A stretch of 36,590 bases of DNA, taken from contig DATFRO010000104.1 of assembly GCA_035263105.1 (NCBI GenBank), positions 1 to 36,590 of the forward strand. Reading direction: 5' to 3'. Shown here piece after piece: positions 1 to 5,955 of the stretch (position 1 is the first letter of the stretch; every line of letters starts with the position of its first letter). Position numbers and translations under genes: made by a program. Below the pieces are notes generated by a model, which had not been told where the DNA came from, made no database searches, and saw only the letters and a program-made list of their open reading frames with translations. Source of the DNA: DATBVX01 sp035263105 (GTDB lineage: Bacteria; Pseudomonadota; Gammaproteobacteria; Steroidobacterales; Steroidobacteraceae).

Positions 1-746
1 GCCTTCTGCTTGTTGTCGCGGCGGCCGTAGAGATTGTAGACGCGCAGGATCGCTTCGCAGTAGTTCAGCAGCTCCGCCTCGGGCAGGAAGTCACGCACCT
101 TCTTGCCGACGAACGGCGTGCGGCCGAGCCCGCCCCCGACATAGACGGTGAAACCGAGCACGCCGTCGTCGTCGCGCGTGAGCTGCAGGCCGATATCGTG
201 GATCTGCACCGCGGCGCGGTCATGCGGGGCGCCCGCCACCGCGATCTTGAACTTGCGCGGCAGGTACGTGAACTCCGGATGCAGCGACGACCATTGCCGC
301 AGGATCTCCGCATACGGCCGCGGATCGGCGAGCTCGTCGGCGGCTGCCCCCGCGAAATGATCGGCCGAGACGTTGCGGATGCAGTTGCCGGACGTCTGGA
401 TGGCGTGCATCTCCACTTCGGCGAGCTCGCCGAGGATGTCGGGAATGTCCTTGAGCTCAGTCCAGTGGAATTGCAGGTTCTGCCGCGTCGTGAAGTGGCC
501 GAAGCCGCGATCGTACTTGCGGGCGATGTGCGCCAGCGTGCGCAGCTGGCGCACCGAGAGCAGCCCGTAAGGGATCGAGATGCGCAGCATCGGCGCGAAA
601 CGCTGGATGTACAGGCCGTTGCGCAGCCGCAGCGGCTTGAATTCGTCCTCGCTCAGCTCGCCCGCGAGGAAACGGCGTGTCTGGTCGCGAAACTGTGCGA
701 CGCGCTCGTCCACCAGCGCCTGGTCGATGACGTCATACCGGTACAT
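1..746 (-). CDS. cysI: Nitrite/sulfite reductase, hemoprotein subunit (N-terminal part)
   Basis: The reverse strand reads in frame from an ATG at 746 to the window edge without a stop, giving 248 residues of a longer protein. The fragment contains the ferredoxin-like half-domain of siroheme nitrite/sulfite reductases: a run of GHFTTRQNLQFHW, then TSGNCIRN, then GFTVYVGGGLGRTP. These match assimilatory sulfite reductase beta-subunits, which reduce sulfite to sulfide with electrons from NADPH flavoprotein or ferredoxin. The cysteines that ligate the 4Fe-4S/siroheme centre lie in the missing C-terminal half, so sulfite and nitrite specificity cannot be separated here. There is no Shine-Dalgarno before the ATG, and a TATAGT -10 element sits only 8 nt upstream, suggesting a leaderless message. 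The gene is divergent from the small gene starting at 881. Confidence 0.88.
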   Translation of the reverse strand, partial: MYRYDVIDQALVDERVAQFRDQTRRFLAGELSEDEFKPLRLRNGLYIQRFAPMLRISIPYGLLSVRQLRTLAHIARKYDRGFGHFTTRQNLQFHWTELKDIPDILGELAEVEMHAIQTSGNCIRNVSADHFAGAAADELADPRPYAEILRQWSSLHPEFTYLPRKFKIAVAGAPHDRAAVQIHDIGLQLTRDDDGVLGFTVYVGGGLGRTPFVGKKVRDFLPEAELLNYCEAILRVYNLYGRRDNKQK

Positions 747-754
747 TGCGCCCG

Positions 755-760
755 ACTATA
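755..760 (-). promoter_or_regulatory. -10 element just before cysI
   Basis: The minus strand reads TATAGT here, 5 of 6 matches to TATAAT, ending 8 nt before the ATG. No convincing -35 is seen at 17 nt. If used, transcription would start at or next to the start codon. Confidence 0.4.
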
Positions 761-832
761 GGGAGGCCCGTCGAATGCGGGTAAATACCGGCTGGTTATT
801 GACCCCAAGCCTGCGGGTATGGGGTGCCGGCG

Positions 833-854
833 GGGGCCGTATAATTGCGGCCCC
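833..854 (+). promoter_or_regulatory. TATAAT -10 element inside a 7-bp inverted repeat
   Basis: A perfect TATAAT lies at 840-845, flanked by GGGGCCG (833-839) and CGGCCCC (848-854), which are exact inverted repeats. The -10 is 35 nt upstream of the GTG at 881. No good -35 is visible at 16-18 nt. The symmetry could be an operator or simply a GC-clamped promoter. Confidence 0.45.
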
Positions 855-880
855 GCACGGATTTCGACCCGGAGAGCGCC

Positions 881-1213
881 GTGGCCTTCAAAGAGCTGCT
901 CGAACACTGGCGACAGACCGCCCCTCCCGCCCTGACAGCCACCGAGTATGCGATCCGCCTGCCCCTCGACGACGCGGCGCGCCTGCAGGCGCTGTCCGAG
1001 ATGTATCCGGGCACCAGCCGCGAGCAGATCATCACCGATCTGCTCGGCGCCGCCCTCAAGGAACTCGCCGCTTCGATGCCTTACGTCAAGGGCAGCAAGG
1101 TGATCTCGACCGACGAACATGGGGACCCGGTGTACGAAGATGCCGGACCGACTTCGAAGTTCGTCGAGCTCACCCGCAAGCACCGCAAGAAGCTCGCGCC
1201 GGCCAAGTCCTGA
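881..1213 (+). CDS. Conserved small protein of unknown function
   Basis: This encodes 110 residues from a GTG that has GGAG six nt upstream. A TTG at 845 is in frame but lies inside the promoter, so I reject it. The protein is soluble, with no signal peptide or membrane segment. The middle part (LPLDDAARLQALSEMYPG, then REQIITDLLGAALKEL) has the amphipathic helix spacing of a ribbon-helix-helix-like or short helical fold, and the C-terminal part carries GDPVYEDAGPTSKF, which I recognise as recurring in uncharacterised proteobacterial proteins. I cannot assign a role. It ends 6 nt before the following lipoprotein gene, so the two are probably co-transcribed. Confidence 0.75.
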   Translation: MAFKELLEHWRQTAPPALTATEYAIRLPLDDAARLQALSEMYPGTSREQIITDLLGAALKELAASMPYVKGSKVISTDEHGDPVYEDAGPTSKFVELTRKHRKKLAPAKS

Positions 1214-1219
1214 AGCAAC

Positions 1220-2356
1220 ATGCGCTCAGGCATCGCAGCGATCCTGATCGCACTACCACTCCTCACCTCCTGCGATCACGGCCGCCAGGCCGCGCCGGAC
1301 AACGCTCTGTCGACGACACTCTACTTCTCCAACTGGGAGGGCGAGATCGGCCGCAACACGCTCGCGGAGTTCGAGAGTCGCACTGGCATTCACGTGGTCC
1401 TGGACGATATTCCCGACAATGTCACGCTCCAGACGAAACTCCTGATCGGGCACTCGGGGAGCGATGTGGTGGTGCCGAGCTCGAATTTTCTCCAGCCCCT
1501 CATCGCGGCCGGCGCCGTGCAGAGACTCGACCGCTCCAGGCTCGCGAACTGGCGGCATCTCGACCCTGCCATTCTCGCCGCGCTCGACCAGATCGATCCC
1601 GGCAATCAGTACAGCGTGCCGTTCCTGTGGGGTACGCATGCGTTTGCCTACAACCACGCGATGGTCGTGAAGGCCCTGGGCCGCGAGCCTGAGCCCAGCT
1701 GGAGCCTGATGTTCGACCCGGCCAATGCGCGCCGGCTCGCATCCTGCGGCATGACGTGGCAGGACAGCGCGGGCTCGATCATGCTCGACCTCGCACTGCT
1801 CGCGATCGGGCGCGATCCGGCGGGCGAGAGTCTCGAGGATCTGCGTGCCGCGGAAGCGGCTTTCATGCGCGTGCGCCCCTACGTGCGCTACATCGAGAGC
1901 GGCAGCCGCAACCGCACGGATCTCGCGAGCGGCGAAATCTGCATCACCATCGGTGCGAATGGCGAGATGCTGCAGGCGCGGGCGATGGCGCTCGAGAGCC
2001 GGAGCGGCGCCGATATCCGTTACGTGGTGCCGCGCGAAGGCGCACTGATGTGGGTCGACTTGCTGGTGATTCCGGCGGGCGCGCCGCACCCGGACGCGGC
2101 TTATCGCTTTCTCGACTACCTGCTGGAACCCACGGTCATCGCCGACATCTCGATGGCATCGCGCTACGCCAATGCCAATCGCGATGCGACTTCACTGCTG
2201 GATGAAGCGATGCGCGATGACCCCGGCATCTATCCGCCTGAAGCAGAGAAAGCGCGCCTGCATCTCGTGCCCGCGGAGTCGCAGGCCTACACGCGTGCGC
2301 GCACCGCGGCCTGGACACGCATCCTTGCCCGGGAGCGAACGGATGATGCGCATTGA
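1220..2356 (+). CDS. Periplasmic polyamine-type solute-binding lipoprotein (PotF/PotD family)
   Basis: The 378-residue product has a lipoprotein signal (ALPLLTSC, lipid-modified Cys18) followed by a PotF/PotD-type fold. Recognisable parts are the first strand with SNWEGEI, the hinge-region VPFLWGTHAFAYN and the C-terminal LLVIPAGAPHPDAAYRFLDYLL helix region. Family members bind putrescine, spermidine or related cations in the periplasm and deliver them to an ABC permease. No permease or ATPase gene of such an importer is nearby, so it is an orphan here. The segment after the conserved NW differs from the NWSDYI and NWTEYV motifs of PotF and PotD, so the ligand may not be a classical polyamine. 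The start ATG is 6 nt after the previous stop. Confidence 0.87.
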   Translation: MRSGIAAILIALPLLTSCDHGRQAAPDNALSTTLYFSNWEGEIGRNTLAEFESRTGIHVVLDDIPDNVTLQTKLLIGHSGSDVVVPSSNFLQPLIAAGAVQRLDRSRLANWRHLDPAILAALDQIDPGNQYSVPFLWGTHAFAYNHAMVVKALGREPEPSWSLMFDPANARRLASCGMTWQDSAGSIMLDLALLAIGRDPAGESLEDLRAAEAAFMRVRPYVRYIESGSRNRTDLASGEICITIGANGEMLQARAMALESRSGADIRYVVPREGALMWVDLLVIPAGAPHPDAAYRFLDYLLEPTVIADISMASRYANANRDATSLLDEAMRDDPGIYPPEAEKARLHLVPAESQAYTRARTAAWTRILARERTDDAH

Positions 2357-2375
2357 CGTCGCGCGTGGGATGCGC

Positions 2376-2392
2376 GCAGCGCGATGCGCTGC
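2376..2392. terminator. Short hairpin between convergent genes
   Basis: GCAGCGC and GCGCTGC form a perfect 7-bp stem with a 3-nt loop, placed between the 3' ends of the binding-protein gene and the minus-strand gene that ends at 2412. There is no T-tract, so a terminator role is only plausible. Confidence 0.35.
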
Positions 2393-2411
2393 CAACGCGA
2401 GCGAGCGGCGC

Positions 2412-2867
2412 CTACTTCTCGTCTTTCTTCGGGCCGCGCTGCTTGGTGATCCACTCGCTGAGGCGACGCAGATCCTTCGGCTTGGTGGCGCGCTTCTTTT
2501 CGGGCGGCGGCGCCGAGGTGTTGTTGTAGGGATCGCTCCCGCTCGCCGGGTCGCGAGGTGGGGTCTGCGCCGGGCGCTGAGCGTGAGTGTTATAAGGATC
2601 GAAGCCGGGTCCGCGCTGCTCGGGATTCGTACCGAACGACTTCGGCGTCTGCGGCTTGTCTTCCTGGATCTTGAGATCCGGATAGAGTTTCTTCAGCCGC
2701 TCGGTATTGATGTCGGCGCCGAACTTGCCAGTCGCCATGGACCATTCCCAGACAGCGTTGCCGCGCGAGTCAAAGGTCACCCGGCCTGACGTCTTCTCGT
2801 CCGCAGGCTTGCTCTCTGGTGCCGCAGCGCCGGGTTTGTCCGGCTTGGGCGGCTTCGAACCAGTCAT
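2412..2867 (-). CDS. Proline-rich hypothetical protein with two DPYN repeats
   Basis: This encodes 151 residues from the ATG at 2867, which has GGAG six nt upstream. An ATG four codons further up (2879) lacks a ribosome site. The N-terminus is Pro/Lys/Glu-rich and looks disordered. Residues near 30-45 hold a recognisable GRVTFDSRGNAVWEW segment seen in other uncharacterised beta- and gammaproteobacterial proteins. After that come two related pieces, GFDPYNTHAQ and GSDPYNNTSA, separated by Pro-rich linker. The C-terminus is strongly basic (KKRATKPKDLRRL and a final KKDEK). No signal peptide or membrane helix is present. Function is unknown; the layout suggests a cytosolic adaptor rather than an enzyme. 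It is divergent from the ABC exporter gene. Confidence 0.75.
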   Translation of the reverse strand: MTGSKPPKPDKPGAAAPESKPADEKTSGRVTFDSRGNAVWEWSMATGKFGADINTERLKKLYPDLKIQEDKPQTPKSFGTNPEQRGPGFDPYNTHAQRPAQTPPRDPASGSDPYNNTSAPPPEKKRATKPKDLRRLSEWITKQRGPKKDEK

Positions 2868-3017
2868 TCGGATCTCCATTAATCGGCGCAGGGCATTGAT
2901 AATCCTAGCTCATCGGAAACGCAATTCCGCAGCGCAGCGAGTGCGCGGGAACGCGAGGCGGGTCACATCCAGCCTTGCTTTCCAGCGGCCGGACCAAACT
3001 CAACGCCAACCCGAACC

Positions 3018-4880
3018 GTGAGACGCCACCCGCCCTTGTCCGCAAATCTTTACGCAAACACCGAGAGCCAGGCACTCGCCCAAAGCTTCTTCGGCGTATT
3101 CCGTTACAGCCGCAGCGCCATCGGACTCGTCTGGTCGACCAATCGCCGGCTGAGCATCGCTCTCGGCGTGATGACGCTGCTGGCCGGCGCGCTGCCGGCC
3201 GCCGTCGCCTACATCGGCTCGCTCATCGTCGACAGCGTGGTCGCAGCGACGCACAGCTATGCGCAGTCAGGTGCCGCGGCCTACCGGCCGGTGCTGCAAT
3301 TCGTCGTGCTGGAGGCGCTCGTGGTCGCCGCGATCGCCGCGACTCAACGCGGCATTTCGCTGTGCCAGTCGCTGCTGCGGGCCCAGCTCGGCCAGCGCGT
3401 CAACGTGATGATCCTCGAGAAGGCGCTCACGCTCGAGCTGCAGCACTTCGAAGACAGCGAGTTCTACGACAAGCTGATTCGTGCGCGCCGTGAGGCCTCG
3501 AGCCGCCCGCTGAGCCTGGTGATGCGCACTTTCGGCCTGGCGCAGAACGCGATCTCGCTGGTGAGCTACGCGGTGCTGCTCGTGCACTTCTCGCCGTGGG
3601 CGGTGATCGTCCTGCTGCTCGCGGGACTGCCCGCCTTCATCGCCGAGGCCAAGTTCTCCGGAGATGCCTTCCGGCTCTTCCGCTGGCGCTCACCCGAATC
3701 GCGCATGCAGATGTACCTGGAGACGGTGCTGGCACGCGAGGATCACGCCAAGGAAGTGAAGCTCTTCGAGCTCGGCGACCTGTTCCTCGGCCGCTATCGC
3801 GACATCTTCAGCCGTCTCTACGCCGCGGATCGCGATCTCACCGTGCGCCGCGACAGCTGGGGCTTCGCGATGGGCCTGGTTGGCACGCTCGCCCTGTACG
3901 GCGGCTACGCATGGATCGCCATCGAAACGGTCCGTTCCGTCATCACGCTCGGGCAGATGACGATGTACCTGATGCTGTTCCGCCAGGGGCAGGCGGCGGT
4001 GTCGGCGAGCCTGTCGGCGATCGGCGGGATGTACGAGGACAATCTGTATCTCTCGACCTTGTACGAGTATCTCGAGCAGCCGGTCGACGTCGCGACGGGC
4101 AGCGAGCTCAAGGGACCCACACCCGGCGACGGCATCCGCTTCGAGGCGGTCACGTTCAAGTACCCGGGGAGCGAGCGGCCGGCGCTGCAGGACGTTTCAC
4201 TCCACATCCGGCCCGGCGAGAGCCTCGCGCTCGTCGGCGAGAACGGCTCGGGCAAGACCACGCTCATCAAGCTGCTCACGCGGCTCTACCAGCCGACGTC
4301 GGGCCGCATCGTGCTCGATGGACGCGATCTCAACGATTGGGACGAGGCGACGCTGCGTCGGCGCATCGGCGTGATTTTCCAGGACTTCGCACGCTACCAG
4401 CTGATGGTGGGCGAGAACGTCGGCGCGGGTGACGTGCGCGAATTCTCCAACGAAGTGCGCTGGACCGAGGCATCCGACAAGGGCATGGCTACACCGTTCG
4501 TGCGCGAACTGCCCGCGGGTTTTCACACCCAGCTCGGCAAGTGGTTCAAGGACGGCCGCGAACTGTCGGGCGGCCAGTGGCAGAAGATCGCGCTGTCACG
4601 CGCCTTCATGCGCAGTGCCGCCGACATCCTGGTGCTCGACGAACCTACTGCCTCGATCGATGCGGCGGCGGAAGCGACCGTGTTCGAGCATTTCCGCTCC
4701 CTCACCCGCGATCGGATCGCCATCCTGATCTCGCACCGCTTCTCGACGGTGCGCATGGCCGACCAGATCATCGTGCTCGAGGAGGGCCGCATCGTCGAAC
4801 GGGGCACGCACGCCGAGCTCGTTCAGCTCAGTGGACGCTATGCGAAGCTCTTCGAGCTGCAGGCCCGCGGCTATCGATAG
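3018..4880 (+). CDS. ABC exporter, fused membrane and ATPase domains (MsbA-like half-transporter)
   Basis: The 620-residue product has an N-terminal six-helix transmembrane domain (about residues 35-330) and a C-terminal nucleotide-binding domain. In the latter I see Walker A GENGSGKTT (407-415), the Q-loop in GVIFQDF, the signature LSGGQ (516-520), Walker B ILVLDEPTAS with D541/E542, and the switch histidine H573 in ISHRF. This is a type IV ABC exporter half-molecule expected to homodimerise in the inner membrane. The substrate cannot be told; family members export lipids, peptides or drugs. The start is a GTG at 3018 without a clear ribosome site, and a TTG slightly downstream is possible. 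It stands alone, with no periplasmic adaptor or precursor peptide gene beside it. Confidence 0.88.
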   Translation: MRRHPPLSANLYANTESQALAQSFFGVFRYSRSAIGLVWSTNRRLSIALGVMTLLAGALPAAVAYIGSLIVDSVVAATHSYAQSGAAAYRPVLQFVVLEALVVAAIAATQRGISLCQSLLRAQLGQRVNVMILEKALTLELQHFEDSEFYDKLIRARREASSRPLSLVMRTFGLAQNAISLVSYAVLLVHFSPWAVIVLLLAGLPAFIAEAKFSGDAFRLFRWRSPESRMQMYLETVLAREDHAKEVKLFELGDLFLGRYRDIFSRLYAADRDLTVRRDSWGFAMGLVGTLALYGGYAWIAIETVRSVITLGQMTMYLMLFRQGQAAVSASLSAIGGMYEDNLYLSTLYEYLEQPVDVATGSELKGPTPGDGIRFEAVTFKYPGSERPALQDVSLHIRPGESLALVGENGSGKTTLIKLLTRLYQPTSGRIVLDGRDLNDWDEATLRRRIGVIFQDFARYQLMVGENVGAGDVREFSNEVRWTEASDKGMATPFVRELPAGFHTQLGKWFKDGRELSGGQWQKIALSRAFMRSAADILVLDEPTASIDAAAEATVFEHFRSLTRDRIAILISHRFSTVRMADQIIVLEEGRIVERGTHAELVQLSGRYAKLFELQARGYR

Positions 4881-4885
4881 CCCGA

Positions 4886-4902
4886 TTGGCACGGAACTTG
4901 GT
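4886..4902 (+). promoter_or_regulatory. Sigma-54-like -24/-12 promoter
   Basis: The segment TTGGCACGGAACTTGGT matches the sigma-54 consensus YTGGCACGRNNNTTGCW at every defined position except the C of the -12 GC, which is G. The -24 GG and -12 TTG have the correct spacing. The predicted start of transcription, near 4913, is about 34 nt before the ATG of the DUF6496 gene. Confidence 0.55.
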
Positions 4903-4946
4903 TATCCACTCCGTCGATTCGAAGTGTTCTACAAGGAGTATTGGCT

Positions 4947-5144
4947 ATGGCCAGGTATGGCAAGACCGCGCAACGCAAGGTGAAGCGCGCGATGCATGAG
5001 AGGAAGCGCGGCACGCTGCGCAGCGGGCGATCGGGCAAGCGCGTGACGAGCCGCAAGCAGGCGATCGCGATTGGCTTGTCGGAAGCGCGCCGCAGGGGAG
5101 CCAAAGTCCCCCGCCGGCGCACCAGCTCGAGAAAGAAGAAGTAG
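4947..5144 (+). CDS. Small basic DUF6496 protein
   Basis: This encodes 65 residues, about 40% Lys/Arg, from the ATG at 4947 preceded by AAGGAG eight nt upstream. A TTG two codons earlier overlaps that spacing and is less likely. The central part, GKRVTSRKQAIAIGLSEARR, is the hallmark of DUF6496 proteins, which are short, widespread and functionally undefined. The composition, with an acidic-free basic tail ending SSRKKK, suggests nucleic-acid binding, but this is inference. It has its own sigma-54-like promoter and is followed by a strong hairpin, so it appears to be a single-gene transcription unit. Confidence 0.83.
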   Translation: MARYGKTAQRKVKRAMHERKRGTLRSGRSGKRVTSRKQAIAIGLSEARRRGAKVPRRRTSSRKKK

Positions 5145-5153
5145 AAGGGAAGG

Positions 5154-5194
5154 GTCGAACCGCGATTGCCCGATCGCAGGCAATCGCGGTCGAC
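5154..5194. terminator. Bidirectional terminator-type hairpin
   Basis: ACCGCGATTGCC (5159-5170) and GGCAATCGCGGT (5179-5190) form a perfect 12-bp stem with an 8-nt loop. With one bulged A at 5158 the stem extends by GTCG/CGAC. It sits between the convergent 3' ends of the DUF6496 and glycine-zipper genes. There is no T-run on either side, but length and placement favour termination in both directions. Confidence 0.65.
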
Positions 5195-5200
5195 TCTAGA

Positions 5201-5728
5201 TCAGCCCGAGGCCGTGGTATCGAGCGCGCCGTCCTTGACCGGGATGCGCTCGCCCGGATCGTGGTCCATGCGCACCGTGCTTTCCTTGTCGTTCAGCCGA
5301 TAGCGCACGTCGTACCCGACCGTCTCCTGCTTCGAGTCATAGACGGTACGGCACTGCTGCTCGGTCGTCTGATAGGTATTGTTCTTCTGGATGTGCTCCT
5401 GCGTCTTGTTGCCGGCATATCCACCGGCTGCGGCGCCCGCCACCGTGGCGACGTCCTTGCCGCGCCCGCCGCCGACCTGGTGCCCCAGCACGCCGCCGAC
5501 GACCGCGCCGATCACGGTACCCGTGACCTGGTGCTCGTCCTTGACCGGCTTCTGGCGTGTGACGACCTGGTCCTCACAGAGCTGCCGCGGTGTGTTGACG
5601 GTCTTCGTGACCGTCTTTACGTCGAGCACTTCGGCATAGCGGTCCCCATGCGAGCGCATCGCGATCGCGCCGCCGGCGGTGACGATCACCGCGCCGACGA
5701 TGAGGCCAACGATCATTGATCTGTCCAT
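5201..5728 (-). CDS. Glycine-zipper 2TM-domain envelope protein (17 kDa antigen/YmgG-like)
   Basis: This encodes 175 residues from the ATG at 5728, which has a good GGAGGA ribosome site. Longer in-frame starts lack one. Residues 5-23 form an N-terminal hydrophobic anchor or uncleaved signal. Residues 70-106 are the glycine zipper: GTVIGAVVGGVLGHQVGGG, then VAGAAAGGYAGN, with GxxxG packing typical of Rick_17kDa_Anti/Gly-zipper families. Two cysteines (51 and 126) flank the zipper and could form a disulfide in the periplasm. The C-terminal part (VGYDVRYRLNDKESTVRMDHDPGERIPV) is the family's usual soluble tail. Such proteins sit in the cell envelope and are often stress-induced, but no precise role is known. 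Confidence 0.85.
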   Translation of the reverse strand: MDRSMIVGLIVGAVIVTAGGAIAMRSHGDRYAEVLDVKTVTKTVNTPRQLCEDQVVTRQKPVKDEHQVTGTVIGAVVGGVLGHQVGGGRGKDVATVAGAAAGGYAGNKTQEHIQKNNTYQTTEQQCRTVYDSKQETVGYDVRYRLNDKESTVRMDHDPGERIPVKDGALDTTASG

Positions 5729-5955
5729 GCGTTCCTCCTCTCTAACCGGGTAATTCGCCTGGCAAAATTTGCATTCAGCCGCGGCGGGTTCACCCTCAGC
5801 CTTCAACCTTACCGGAGGCCTTTGGTTCCACACCAGACTGTCGCCGAGTGGGGACAGAACGCGGCTCGTAGTCCCTTGGAACAACTGGACTGCGCTGCGG
5901 GCAGTGACTACTGTCAGACGCACACCGACAAAGAAAAACAGGCGCAGCGGCGGCC

